DNA of 34,726 bases from Alphaproteobacteria bacterium. GTDB lineage: Bacteria > Pseudomonadota > Alphaproteobacteria > Rs-D84. Under the pieces are notes generated by a model that saw only the letters and a list, made by a program, of their open reading frames with translations, made no database searches and was not told the origin of the DNA. The stretch's first letter is position 1. Each line of letters begins with the position of its first letter. Positions 16,886 through 25,171 of the stretch are shown one piece after another. The stretch covers positions 1 through 34,726 of the forward strand of contig JAGBSK010000046.1 of the NCBI GenBank assembly GCA_017631895.1. The letters are read 5' to 3'. The position numbers and the translations under genes are program-made.

Positions 16886-17518
16886 CTACATCCCGAATTT
16901 ATAGACCGCCCCGAAATAAAACTCGGTCGCGTCCACATCGGTTGTGGCAAATTCTTCGCCGTGCAATTTGTGTTCAACCTCGCCATAGTATTGATACTTG
17001 ACCCCCAGATTCAAATCCACCCGGTCATTTAACGCAAAATTCACACCAATCATCGCGCTGTACGACAAATCAAACACAGAATCAGACATTTGATTTACTT
17101 CTCCCCAGATACTGGCAAAACCAATCCCCAGTCCCGCGTACGGTGCAATTGCGCCATCAAATTCCTGGAACAGATATACATTAAACATATTTGCCCATAC
17201 ATCAAAGTTAAAATCGGTATTGCGCTTAGTATATTTTGCGCCCGTGTACATTGTTTCAAATTCAACCTTGACATGGTCGCTTAAACGATTGCCAACAACC
17301 GCACCAAACCCCCAGTTGTCTTTACCAAATGTGGTCTGCCCCGCATTATGAATATCATACTTGAACGCGATATTTTCATTTTTATGCAATCTGATTCCAA
17401 CATAGTTGTCGCGACGCACCGACGTCGTTTCAACATATTCATATTCGTCGTCCCAGTAATCATTTGCCATCGCTGGCATAGCGGTCAGAACAGCCAAAAT
17501 AAATACTAATTTTTTCAT
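16886..17518 (-). CDS. Small outer-membrane beta-barrel protein
   Basis: This is a 210-residue predicted outer-membrane protein of the small 8-strand barrel type. The signal peptide is MKKLVFILAVLTAMPAMA, cleaved before ND. The mature part begins with an acidic, Tyr-rich segment (DYWDDEYEYVE). Alternating hydrophobic strands with turns then run to the end, for example APYAGLGIGFASIW and RVDLNLGVKYQYYGEV, and the last strand ends in aromatic residues (FYFGAVYKFGM), as barrel assembly by BAM requires. Rickettsial and other alphaproteobacterial surface antigens share this plan, but no specific family can be named. The ATG is chosen over an upstream TTG because AAGGA is 9 nt away. Confidence 0.85.
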   Translation of the reverse strand: MKKLVFILAVLTAMPAMANDYWDDEYEYVETTSVRRDNYVGIRLHKNENIAFKYDIHNAGQTTFGKDNWGFGAVVGNRLSDHVKVEFETMYTGAKYTKRNTDFNFDVWANMFNVYLFQEFDGAIAPYAGLGIGFASIWGEVNQMSDSVFDLSYSAMIGVNFALNDRVDLNLGVKYQYYGEVEHKLHGEEFATTDVDATEFYFGAVYKFGM

Positions 17519-17547
17519 ATTCCCCAATCCTTTTATTCTGTGCTAAG

Positions 17548-17577
17548 ATTATAAATATAAACTTTTGCAAAACGCAA
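17548..17577 (-). promoter_or_regulatory. Promoter of the 16886 OMP gene
   Basis: Minus strand: -35 TTGCGT (17572-17577), an 18-nt spacer and a perfect -10 TATAAT (17548-17553). The leader is about 23 nt and contains AAGGA. It overlaps the divergent PBP promoter. Confidence 0.62.
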
Positions 17578-17594
17578 GTTGTTTGTGCTAACAT
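17565..17594 (+). promoter_or_regulatory. Promoter of the 17617 PBP gene
   Basis: -35 TTGCAA (17565-17570), an 18-nt spacer and an extended -10 TGTGCTAACAT (core 17589-17594). A similar TGTGCTAAGAT appears upstream of ihfB. Confidence 0.5.
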
Positions 17595-17616
17595 TCCCAT
17601 AAAAGGGGGCGGGGAT

Positions 17617-19389
17617 TTGCCACGACGTACGGAACGCGAACTTGATAAAGACACACCAAAGCCGTCATTAAAACGGCGCCTGTTTGTATGGTGTATTAAT
17701 TTATTTTTATTGACCTGCGTTGCGGTTGCGGGGTATGTTGCGGTAATTTACCTGCGTATGCCATCGTTGGATGCTATTTTGAACGAAACGCGCGATGCCA
17801 CGGTTGTGTTCTTGGACCAAAACGGCAATGAAATACGCAGTGCCAATCGCATAATGGGCACGCCAGTATCGGTTGAAACCTTGCCCCCACATGTATGGCA
17901 GGCAATAGTCGCAATCGAGGACAAGCGTTTCTTTCAACATGGTCCCATTGATATGCGTGGCATAACGCGTGCGGTCTTTGGCAATCTGGCATCGGGTCGC
18001 ATGGCGTCGGGTGGTTCCACCATTACCCAGCAAACGGCAAAAAATATATTTTTATCGCGCGAAAAAAAGATTTCGCGCAAGGTCCAAGAACTGATTTTAT
18101 CATACTGGTTGGAAAACAGATTTAATAAAAACCAGATTTTGGATTTGTACATGAACCGTGTGTCATTGGTTGGGGGCTTGCGCGGGATTGATGCGGCGGC
18201 ACGCGCGATGTTTGGCGTACCCGCGACTAATTTATCAATCGGGCAGGCCACGCAAATTGCCGCCATGTTAAAGGCGCCAACAACATACAGTCCCCTGCGA
18301 AACCCCGAAAAAAATATAACACGCGCCCGGACGGTATTAACGCAAATGGTGCACCAGGGCTATATCACCATAAATCAGGCGCGCGCCGCCGCGCAATCGT
18401 TGCGCCCCGCAACCGGCAAGATAGACACAAACCTGTATCGATATTGGACTGACTTTGTCATGGACGAGTTAAAATCAACAATCGGCACATTTGATTCAGA
18501 TATGTATGTTCACACCACGCTGGATATGGCATTACAGGACCGTGTTGCCGCGATTTTGCCCGCCCGCGCCACCCCGCACCAGGCGGCGGTTGTTGCGATG
18601 AACCCGGACGGTGCCATTCGTGCGATGTCTGGTGGTACGAATTATCAGTCCAGTCAATTCAATCGTGCCACATCCCCGCGCCAACCGGGCAGCGCGTTCA
18701 AGCCTGTTGTTTATCTGGTTGCTCTTGAACACGGGTTGATGCCGGACAGTTATGTTAACGATTCCCCATTTGCAATTGGTGATTACAATCCAAAAAATTA
18801 CAACGAACGATATTATGGCGATATAACATTGGCGACTGCATTCGCTAAAAGTGTAAATTCAGTACCCCTGAAATTGACCGAATTGTATGGCATTGATTCT
18901 GTTCTGTCCATGGCGGGTCGTCTGGGCGTTGGGACCAAGTTGCGTCGTGAATATTCAACGGTCCTTGGCGCATCGGAAATGAGTTTGTTGGATTTAACAA
19001 ACATATACGCAGTCATTTGGAACAACGGGCAATCTGTGCGTCCATATTCGATAACAAAAATTACAGACATGTCGGGCAACGTTATTTACGAACGCAATCC
19101 GTCCGACCCAATCACAATATTGCAACCACATACAGTTGAATCTATGACGGCATTGTTGGCGGACGTTGTCGCGCCTGGTGGCACGGGTGGTCGCGCCCGT
19201 GCGGATGGTGTGTTGGGTGGAAAAACCGGCACCAGTAATGAAAACCGTGATGCGTGGTTTGTGGGTGCCGCGCGCGATTTGATAATTGGTGTCTGGATGG
19301 GTAATGACGATTTTACCCCCATGGATTCCAAGATAACGGGCGGCACAATCCCCGCCGAAATCTTTCGGGAAATTATCGTTGGAAAATAA
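17617..19389 (+). CDS. Bifunctional penicillin-binding protein (GT51 plus transpeptidase)
   Basis: This 590-residue class A PBP polymerises glycan strands and cross-links peptidoglycan. It has a cytoplasmic basic start, one membrane helix (about 27-48), then a GT51 transglycosylase domain with EDKRFF, GGSTITQQTAKN and the YMNRV motif. The transpeptidase domain has SAFK (nucleophile Ser in PGSAFKP), KSVNS and KTGTS. At 590 residues it is shorter than PBP1A or PBP1C and lacks their extra domains, so I give no subtype. The start is a rare TTG at 17617, chosen because AAAAGGGGG is just upstream and no other in-frame start precedes the membrane anchor. Confidence 0.94.
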   Translation: MPRRTERELDKDTPKPSLKRRLFVWCINLFLLTCVAVAGYVAVIYLRMPSLDAILNETRDATVVFLDQNGNEIRSANRIMGTPVSVETLPPHVWQAIVAIEDKRFFQHGPIDMRGITRAVFGNLASGRMASGGSTITQQTAKNIFLSREKKISRKVQELILSYWLENRFNKNQILDLYMNRVSLVGGLRGIDAAARAMFGVPATNLSIGQATQIAAMLKAPTTYSPLRNPEKNITRARTVLTQMVHQGYITINQARAAAQSLRPATGKIDTNLYRYWTDFVMDELKSTIGTFDSDMYVHTTLDMALQDRVAAILPARATPHQAAVVAMNPDGAIRAMSGGTNYQSSQFNRATSPRQPGSAFKPVVYLVALEHGLMPDSYVNDSPFAIGDYNPKNYNERYYGDITLATAFAKSVNSVPLKLTELYGIDSVLSMAGRLGVGTKLRREYSTVLGASEMSLLDLTNIYAVIWNNGQSVRPYSITKITDMSGNVIYERNPSDPITILQPHTVESMTALLADVVAPGGTGGRARADGVLGGKTGTSNENRDAWFVGAARDLIIGVWMGNDDFTPMDSKITGGTIPAEIFREIIVGK

Positions 19390-19439
19390 GTTGAAAAAAA
19401 TATTAAAATAAATAATCATGACATCAGTCAGGGGGGGCT

Positions 19440-21218
19440 ATGCATAAGTTTGTTAACACTAATACGGTTTTACCAAAATCCTTGTGGAAATTTTATTTTA
19501 AATACGCAGTGCCAGGCTCTTGGGGGGCGTTGATTGCATGGGCGATATTCTTTTTCATTGTATCTATGGACGGGGTTTTGTTCCCCAATTTTCAGCGTTG
19601 GTTTATCAGTCTGTTTGAAAATCCTGTGCCTGCTGGGACGACTTTTATGTCGCATGCGATGCTGACAATCGGCTTAATAGTTGTTTTGTTATTGGTAATA
19701 GATATCAGCGCCTTGTTGCGTGGGGTTTATTATGCGCGCTGGCAACCAATTATATCAAACCGTATTTGGACAGACCTCAGTGATTATGTTCATACCCAGT
19801 CCGTATCGTTTTGGGCCGGCAGAATGGCTGGCAAGGTTCATACCCAGATTTTGTATGTTACCAAGGGCTTTGATGCCATCGTTGATTTCTGGCGTATTGT
19901 TTGTCTGTTTGCGGTGATTATTGTTAATATGGGTTTGATATTTTCTATTAACACCTATGTTGCGATAATGTTCGGGATTGTTTTTATTTTTCGTGCCGCA
20001 TACAGTTGGGCGATGGTAAAGCCTATGAATAAATCGGCCAAAGATTACAGCAGCGCAAACAGTGAAGTTTCTGGTAAAAGCGTGGACAGTATTTCCAACT
20101 TTTCCGTTGTTAAGCTGTTTGCAGGCGTTTTGCGCGAACGTGCGTATCTAGAACCCTCGCGCCAAAAGGCAGTTCGTGCGCACAAACATAAATATTATAT
20201 CCAGCGTTGGTTCTGGGGATTCCCTATGGTTGTATGGGATATCTGTTATGGCATAACATTGTTGCTGTGTGTATGGCTGTACATGAACAACAAAATAACG
20301 GTTGCGGAAATTGTGTTTACTAATTCTGTATTCTTTACAGTTATGGGCACAATTGGTCAAATTGTAAATCAGATTCCAAATATTACAGACACTCTGGGGG
20401 CTGCTTCGCGCGCATATGAAGAATTGGCTGTCCCAATTGATGTTATCGATGCGCCAAATGCGCCCGCGCTGAGTGTATCCTGTGGTGAAATAGAATTCCG
20501 CAATGTTTCATTCAAGTATAAACGCAAATGGGTCTTGCGGAATTTTAACTTGAAAATTAAATGTGGCGAACGCGTCGGTTTGGTCGGCCCATCTGGTGCG
20601 GGCAAAACTACATTGGTGAACCTGTTAATGCGCTTCTATGACCCAACGCATGGCGAAATCTTGATTGATGGGCAAAATATTCGCGATGTCACCCAGGATT
20701 CTCTGCGCGAATCAATCGCATTCATCCCCCAGGAACCAACAATGTTCAATCGCACGTTGCGTGAAAATATTGCCTATGGCAAAGAGGGGGCGACGGACGT
20801 CGAAATTCGTCGTGCGTCAAAACGCGCCATGGCACACGACTTTATCATGGGAACGGATAAAAAGTACGATTCCATGGTTGGCGACCGGGGTATTAAATTA
20901 TCGGGCGGTCAGCGTCAGCGCGTTGCAATCGCGCGTGCGTTTTTGAAAGATGCGCCAATCCTTGTTCTGGACGAGGCTACATCCGCCCTTGACAGCGAAA
21001 CCGAGGTTTGTATCCAACAATCATTTGACGAACTGGCGGACGGTCGCACGACATTGGCGATTGCGCACCGCCTGTCCACGTTGCGCAACATGGACCGCAT
21101 AGTTGTTCTAAAAGACGGCCATGTGATAGAGCAGGGTGCACATTCCACCCTGTTGCGCCGTGGTGGCGAATATGCCCGCCTGTGGAAGATGCAGTCTGGT
21201 GGCTTTATCCAGGAATAA
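19440..21218 (+). CDS. MsbA-like ABC exporter (fused permease and ATPase)
   Basis: This is a 592-residue type IV (B-family) ABC half-transporter that works as a dimer. The N-terminal part has about six membrane helices (roughly 20-310). The C-terminal ATPase has Walker A GPSGAGKT, Q-loop FIPQEPTMFN, signature LSGGQRQR, Walker B PILVLDEATSALD and the switch His in AIAHRLS. This layout fits MsbA-type lipid A flippases and multidrug exporters; the substrate cannot be told from sequence alone. AGGGGGG precedes the ATG. It follows the PBP by 50 nt on the same strand with no terminator between, so they may be co-transcribed, which would suit an envelope role. Confidence 0.92.
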   Translation: MHKFVNTNTVLPKSLWKFYFKYAVPGSWGALIAWAIFFFIVSMDGVLFPNFQRWFISLFENPVPAGTTFMSHAMLTIGLIVVLLLVIDISALLRGVYYARWQPIISNRIWTDLSDYVHTQSVSFWAGRMAGKVHTQILYVTKGFDAIVDFWRIVCLFAVIIVNMGLIFSINTYVAIMFGIVFIFRAAYSWAMVKPMNKSAKDYSSANSEVSGKSVDSISNFSVVKLFAGVLRERAYLEPSRQKAVRAHKHKYYIQRWFWGFPMVVWDICYGITLLLCVWLYMNNKITVAEIVFTNSVFFTVMGTIGQIVNQIPNITDTLGAASRAYEELAVPIDVIDAPNAPALSVSCGEIEFRNVSFKYKRKWVLRNFNLKIKCGERVGLVGPSGAGKTTLVNLLMRFYDPTHGEILIDGQNIRDVTQDSLRESIAFIPQEPTMFNRTLRENIAYGKEGATDVEIRRASKRAMAHDFIMGTDKKYDSMVGDRGIKLSGGQRQRVAIARAFLKDAPILVLDEATSALDSETEVCIQQSFDELADGRTTLAIAHRLSTLRNMDRIVVLKDGHVIEQGAHSTLLRRGGEYARLWKMQSGGFIQE

Positions 21219-21221
21219 GAA

Positions 21222-21245
21222 AATCCCGCATTTGCGGGATTTTTA
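21222..21245. terminator. Bidirectional terminator between the ABC exporter and prfB
   Basis: AATCCCGC (21222-21229) pairs with GCGGGATT (21234-21241), with T runs in both directions, between converging genes. Confidence 0.85.
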
Positions 21246-22311
21246 TTGTTGCAAACTTGCCAACATAAAATCGTCCAAATCGCCATCCAACACGGCATCA
21301 GAATCGGTCTTTTCAACGCCTGTGCGAACGTCTTTAACCAATTGATAAGGGTAAAGGACGTAATTACGAATCTGGCTGCCCCATTCGATTTTTTTCTGGG
21401 CGGCTTTGGCGGCGTCTTCGGCCTCGGCCCGTTTTTGCATTTCAAGTTCATATAACTTACTGCGCAGCATTTTCATCGCCATTTCACGGTTTTGAATCTG
21501 GCTGCGTTCGTTTTGGCATGTCACCACTGTGTTGGTTGGAATGTGGGTAATACGAACTGCGCTGTCGGTTTTATTAACGTGTTGACCACCTGCGCCCGAC
21601 GCGCGGTATGTATCAATGCGCAAATCCTTGTCGTTGATTTCGATTTCAATCGTATCATCAATATCGGGCCACACATCCACAGATGCGAAACTTGTCTGGC
21701 GTTTTCCATTGGCGTTAAACGGGGAAATACGTACCAGTCTATGCACACCTATCTCGTTCTTTAACCATCCATAGGCGCGTTCACCAGAAATACGATATGT
21801 AATATTTTTAATTCCGGCGGTATCGCCTTCGTGTTCTTCGATGACTTCTGTTGAAAAACCATGTCGTTCCGCCCATCGTGCATACATGCGCGACATCATC
21901 TGGGCCCAGTCTTGTGCCTCGGTCCCGCCTGCACCAGCCTGAATAAACAAGAACGCCCCATTTCCGTCCGCAGGTTCTCGGAACAATGTAATAAACTTGG
22001 CGCGGTGTGCCACGTCCCCCAGTTTTTCAATTGCACTCAATACATCTGCGTCATCCGGCGCCATTTCATACAGTTCGCGCAACGTCACGTATTCTGATTC
22101 CATGTGAATCAGTTCGCCCAATGTCTTTTCCAGACCCGATTTTTTTTGCAAAATAGCCCGTGCATTTTCCGGATTGTTCCACAGTTCAGGGTCATTTGCC
22201 TGGGTGTTCAGTTCATCAATTTGTTTTTGCAATTTTTCAGGGTCAAAGAAACCCCCTGACGGCGGAAATGTCGTCTGAAATTTGTGATAAAATCTCGTTT
22301 GCCATAATCAT
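21243..22311 (-). CDS. prfB: Peptide chain release factor 2, made by programmed +1 frameshift
   Basis: RF2 ends translation at UGA and UAA. Two frames make one protein: about 22 codons from ATG 22311 (or ATG 22305, two codons later) reach an in-frame TGA at 22245-22243, and a +1 shift continues at GAC into the body ending at 21243. The total is about 355 residues. The body has the codon-reading tripeptide in RISPFNANGKRQTSF and the catalytic GGQ in ASGAGGQHVNKTDSAV. The span of 1069 nt is therefore not a multiple of three. No Shine-Dalgarno precedes either ATG, and a -10 box ends 7 nt before ATG 22311, so the leader is missing or very short. An annotation starting after the shift would lose the N-terminus. 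Confidence 0.96.
22242..22257 (-). promoter_or_regulatory. prfB programmed frameshift site
   Basis: The minus strand reads AGGGGGTTTCTTTGAC: an internal Shine-Dalgarno-like AGGGGG (22257-22252), then CTT and the TGA stop (22245-22243) followed by C. This matches the conserved RF2 autoregulation site, where low RF2 slows termination at UGA and favours the +1 shift. Confidence 0.95.
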
Positions 22312-22318
22312 GACTTTT

Positions 22319-22346
22319 ATCATATCAGTTTATTTTGCTAAATCAA
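22319..22346 (-). promoter_or_regulatory. prfB promoter, leaderless type
   Basis: Minus strand: -35 TTGATT (22341-22346), a 16-nt spacer and -10 TATGAT (22319-22324), then 7 nt to ATG 22311. It is divergent from the 22355 promoter. Confidence 0.6.
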
Positions 22347-22354
22347 ATGAATGT

Positions 22355-22383
22355 TTGCCTTTTGCAAACGGTTGTGATAAAAT
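22355..22383 (+). promoter_or_regulatory. Promoter of the 22407 gene
   Basis: -35 TTGCCT (22355-22360), a 17-nt spacer and -10 TAAAAT (22378-22383). The leader of about 17 nt contains GAGAGGGA. Confidence 0.65.
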
Positions 22384-22406
22384 TATCGCAACGAGAGGGA
22401 TTATCT

Positions 22407-23654
22407 ATGAAGCGTTTTCTTTGTGTCTTTGGTGTAATTGGTGCATGCTTGTTGGCGGATTCTGCGTCTGCGGTGTCTGCGGGTACGGTCGGTGCAACGG
22501 ATAAAAATCGCGGTTCATTGATTCAGACGCCGACGGCAAACGGTGGCGCACGTGGCTATGCGGGAACTGCAAACGCGTATAAAACAAATCAGCGCAACAC
22601 ATATTTTATGATAACCCAACCTGACGTAGATACGGCCTGTCGTGAAAAGATTTACAAGTGTCTGTCCGGCTATTGTGGCGACATGACCGTTGTCCCGGGT
22701 CAGCGCGAATCAAAATGTCAATATGCAACGGAAAGCGAACTGTACAACTATGCATTGTTGTGCCTGCAACGCGATACGGAAATTTTGTTGCCGCAATATG
22801 GCGCAAATACGGCGAATTATACCGGTGGTATGAATACTGCGGCACGCCTGTGTCCATCCTATGTGCAACAGGAATTGATGTCTTACATGTCCATGGCGAA
22901 CATGGCGACCCAGTTGTCCAAGTCTAATTCGAATCTGTGTATCCAGCGTCGCCAGGAATTAGAGGCTGCAATGTCATGTCATTCAGTCGCACTTGCCTAT
23001 GGCAATGAAACATCCAGTATGCTGACCACCCAATTGACTGACTATTGCGGTGCCGGTGTTCCGGGGGGCAGTGCGGAAATGGTAACACGTTTTGCCAATG
23101 CGGGTAATGTTGGCGCAAACATTTGGGGCTGGGCGGAAAAAATCGTCAGCCTGGATTTGAACAAAAAGGGCGAAGACTGGCAGGCTGCAATTGATGCAGT
23201 CCTGGCGGGCTATACCAACCGCATGAATTTGGCGTGTGGCGATAATATGCAGTTGAATACGGTATCTCATGGGTCGAATTCTTCCCAGCCAACGGCGTTG
23301 CAGACGGTGGCTGCATTGGCTGTGAACGCGGCATTCCCAACAACCGAACAAAAAATCGAAAATCCGTACGAAAATCAGTCCATTTGGATGGAGGTTCGTT
23401 CATTAAGTGATGAAATTTATACATACGACCGCGCGTTCCAGATTATCAATGCGGCGATGTCGTTGCCTTCTACAACCCAGAACGCATTTTTGACCAGTGC
23501 ACAAATCGACAATATGCAAAAGGCGTACATCCGCGGAACCAAGGTTTTCATCCTGCGCGACAGTGCGCGTTGCTTTGTTGTTCCGGTTGCCACAATGACC
23601 GACGCGGAACAATCGCTGGTGGCGCAATCCTTTGCGAATTGCCTCAGCAAATAA
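22407..23654 (+). CDS. Cysteine-rich secreted protein of unknown family
   Basis: This 415-residue protein has a clear Sec signal peptide (MKRFLCVFGVIGACLLADSA, cleavage after SASA). The mature part has 12 Cys, an even number, spread over its length, beginning with CREKIYKCLSGYCGDM. Disulfides formed in the periplasm are likely. An Asn/Thr/Gly-rich N-terminal part leads into mainly helical sequence, and a fairly conserved-looking segment follows (SIWMEVRSLSDEIYTYDRAF, then residues to the end). I recognise no domain or enzyme motif. It is a monocistronic gene with its own promoter, GAGAGGGA site and terminator. ATG 22407 is chosen over upstream starts because it begins the signal peptide. Confidence 0.87.
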   Translation: MKRFLCVFGVIGACLLADSASAVSAGTVGATDKNRGSLIQTPTANGGARGYAGTANAYKTNQRNTYFMITQPDVDTACREKIYKCLSGYCGDMTVVPGQRESKCQYATESELYNYALLCLQRDTEILLPQYGANTANYTGGMNTAARLCPSYVQQELMSYMSMANMATQLSKSNSNLCIQRRQELEAAMSCHSVALAYGNETSSMLTTQLTDYCGAGVPGGSAEMVTRFANAGNVGANIWGWAEKIVSLDLNKKGEDWQAAIDAVLAGYTNRMNLACGDNMQLNTVSHGSNSSQPTALQTVAALAVNAAFPTTEQKIENPYENQSIWMEVRSLSDEIYTYDRAFQIINAAMSLPSTTQNAFLTSAQIDNMQKAYIRGTKVFILRDSARCFVVPVATMTDAEQSLVAQSFANCLSK

Positions 23655-23670
23655 TGCCCCAGAATATATT

Positions 23671-23698
23671 AAAATCCCGCCGATTGGTGGGATTTTTT
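23671..23698 (+). terminator. Terminator of the 22407 gene
   Basis: AAAATCCCGCC pairs with GGTGGGATTTT (one G-T pair) around GATT, followed by T. Confidence 0.88.
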
Positions 23699-23750
23699 AA
23701 TGTCTAAATTTGTCAATGTTGCAAAAAACAGGGATTTTTTAATTATTGAC

Positions 23751-23779
23751 TTGACTTAAAGCGCGGAATTCTCTACGAT
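23751..23779 (+). promoter_or_regulatory. HU gene promoter
   Basis: -35 TTGACT (23751-23756), a 17-nt spacer and -10 TACGAT (23774-23779). The predicted leader is about 70 nt, long for this window. Confidence 0.7.
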
Positions 23780-23794
23780 TCGGACAAGCAGTAC

Positions 23795-23826
23795 AAGGAA
23801 TGTCCATTGGAACTGCGGGACACCTT
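23795..23826 (+). promoter_or_regulatory. Hairpin in the HU mRNA leader
   Basis: AAGG-AA-TGTCC (23795-23805) pairs with GGACACCTT (23818-23826) as a 9-bp stem with a 2-nt bulge. It lies between the predicted start site and the AAGGAG site. It could affect message stability or be a protein-binding site; there is no proof. Confidence 0.4.
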
Positions 23827-23856
23827 ATAATAAAATTCTATGAAAGGAGAAACACT

Positions 23857-24129
23857 ATGAACAAACAGCAATTGATTGAAGCGATCGCAAACGAAGTTGA
23901 TGTTACCAAGGCAACAGCTGCTGCATGCTTGGATGCATTCATCAACACAGTTACAAAAGTTTTGAAAAAGAAAGGCGAAGTTCGCTTGGTTGGTTTCGGT
24001 ACATTTGCAACAGCAAAACGCAAAGCAACAACAGGCCGCAACCCTCAGACAGGTGCTGCAATCAAAATCCCAGCTTCTACTCAGCCTAAATTCAAACCAG
24101 GTAAGGCTCTGAAAGAAGCTTTGAACTAA
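23857..24129 (+). CDS. hup: DNA-binding protein HU
   Basis: This 90-residue nucleoid protein bends and packs DNA as a dimer. It starts MNKQQLIEAIANEVDVTKAT and has the central GFGTFATAKRKATTGRNPQTG signature with the arm Pro in IKIPAST, ending FKPGKALKEALN. ATG 23857 has a strong AAGGAG upstream. The frame extends 19 codons further, but that is leader. Codons look more biased (GCT, ACA, AAA) than in neighbours, as expected for an abundant protein. It is monocistronic between its own promoter and terminator, and is distinct from the IHF-beta-like gene at 28077. Confidence 0.97.
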   Translation: MNKQQLIEAIANEVDVTKATAAACLDAFINTVTKVLKKKGEVRLVGFGTFATAKRKATTGRNPQTGAAIKIPASTQPKFKPGKALKEALN

Positions 24130-24146
24130 ATCGTTCAGATTATCTT

Positions 24147-24174
24147 AAAAATCCCGCCCACGGCGGGATTTTTT
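24147..24174 (+). terminator. HU gene terminator
   Basis: AAAAATCCCGCC (24147-24158) pairs with GGCGGGATTTTT (24162-24173) around CAC. Confidence 0.92.
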
Positions 24175-24229
24175 AAAGCACATGGCTTTCTTTTTACTCA
24201 TCTAAACCTTTATTTATCTAAGTATTATT

Positions 24230-24276
24230 TATTCATTAAGTGCACTCTGAACTCTGCACACTAATAAAAATCCCCC
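24230..24276. repeat. Second copy of a short intergenic repeat
   Basis: This segment resembles 6399-6448. Both begin TATTCATTA, then share TGCACT-(C/T)TGAAC, a TG-(A/C)ACACTAA block and AAAAATCCC, in the same order, with a 7-9 nt insertion in the first copy. In both places it lies just beyond the terminator of a minus-strand gene. The rest of 24175-24290 is AT-rich and holds no gene. Confidence 0.5.
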
Positions 24277-24289
24277 AAAAAAAGGGGGG
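24265..24289 (-). terminator. GT6 gene terminator
   Basis: CCCCC (24272-24276) pairs with GGGGG (24284-24288) around an A7 loop. Leftward it is followed by ATTTTTATT. It directly abuts the GT6 stop codon. Confidence 0.75.
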
Positions 24290-25171
24290 CTAAATCGAAC
24301 CAAAATATTTTTTTACTTTCTGTTTGTTTTTATTGCCAGGAACAAAAATCGAAACAAATTTACACGCGGGAATCATCACATTTCGTACAGCCCAATTGTT
24401 TGGTATTTTACGTTCACTTTGACCGCGCAGCCAACGCAATCCACCGTATTTTGGATGTCCTTTGTGCCTAGAAATAACCTTAATCATTGGCATTTCAACT
24501 TTGTTCACGTATTTTATTTTTCTTTCTGGGAATCCGTATGCGCGTCCACACAACAGATAGTTTTTATCGATTAAATACGCATTCAAATGTGATTCATCGT
24601 CAACGCGTGCAACAATGTTGTTGTCTAAATCGATTTGAACGTTCTTTTTCAATTTATGACACATTTTCAAAAATGCTTCACTTGTTCCGCCGTTAAATGC
24701 GCCACATACATAGTGTTTCCCTTTGCCGTATGGAACAAATGCGGTCGATTCAGGTCGGCGTTCATATCCAAATAAATCAGGGTTTCCAGCCAAAACGTCG
24801 CCACGTCGTCCTGGGTGGCTGCCTGCAACCAATCCATCGTGCCATTCACACGGTGTAATTTCTGCCAAGTCAACGGGATTTACAAACTCCATATTTGCAT
24901 TAAAGAAATAAATATAATCAAATTCTTTTAATTCTTTTTCGCGCTGCAAGAACATCTCAAATCGCAACAGGGTGTCAAACGGCCATCCCTTTTTTTGTGC
25001 GGGTGTAATATGCACATTTTTTGCATCGCAATAGTCAAAAGATTCATTATCGGTCCAAATAAAGTATTCCTTTTCGCATGGTCCTAAATATTTTTCACAG
25101 GATTCATAGAATCCCTTCCAGAAAGACACATACCGTCCCAACGCAATATATAAAATGGCAACTTTTTTCAT
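24290..25171 (-). CDS. GT6-family glycosyltransferase (ABO/alpha-1,3-Gal(NAc) type)
   Basis: This 293-residue protein closely follows the mammalian ABO transferases and their bacterial relatives. It has EYFIWTD (35-41), WPFDTLLRFEMF (63-74), FGYERRPESTAFVP (134-147), YVCGAFNGGTSEAFL (154-168) and the acceptor/donor motif DDESHLNAYL (191-200). Family members move Gal or GalNAc from UDP-sugar to a beta-galactoside. The mammalian DXD metal-binding motif is here NAN (91-93), as known for metal-independent bacterial GT6 enzymes. It has no signal peptide, so it is cytosolic, and probably acts on a lipid-linked surface glycan. It stands alone, without other glycan genes nearby, which suggests horizontal gain. 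AGGAG lies 7 nt before the ATG but inside a hairpin. Confidence 0.93.
   Translation of the reverse strand: MKKVAILYIALGRYVSFWKGFYESCEKYLGPCEKEYFIWTDNESFDYCDAKNVHITPAQKKGWPFDTLLRFEMFLQREKELKEFDYIYFFNANMEFVNPVDLAEITPCEWHDGLVAGSHPGRRGDVLAGNPDLFGYERRPESTAFVPYGKGKHYVCGAFNGGTSEAFLKMCHKLKKNVQIDLDNNIVARVDDESHLNAYLIDKNYLLCGRAYGFPERKIKYVNKVEMPMIKVISRHKGHPKYGGLRWLRGQSERKIPNNWAVRNVMIPACKFVSIFVPGNKNKQKVKKYFGSI

Noticed and set aside
22230-22232. TTG at 22232 as the prfB start, giving 329 residues
   Set aside because: The upstream AGGGGG-CTTTGAC frameshift site and the zero-frame lead show that the real start is at 22311 or 22305.
23800-23856. 19-codon extension of the HU frame
   Set aside because: It lies in the leader with the hairpin. 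AAGGAG before ATG 23857 and the HU start sequence fix the real start.
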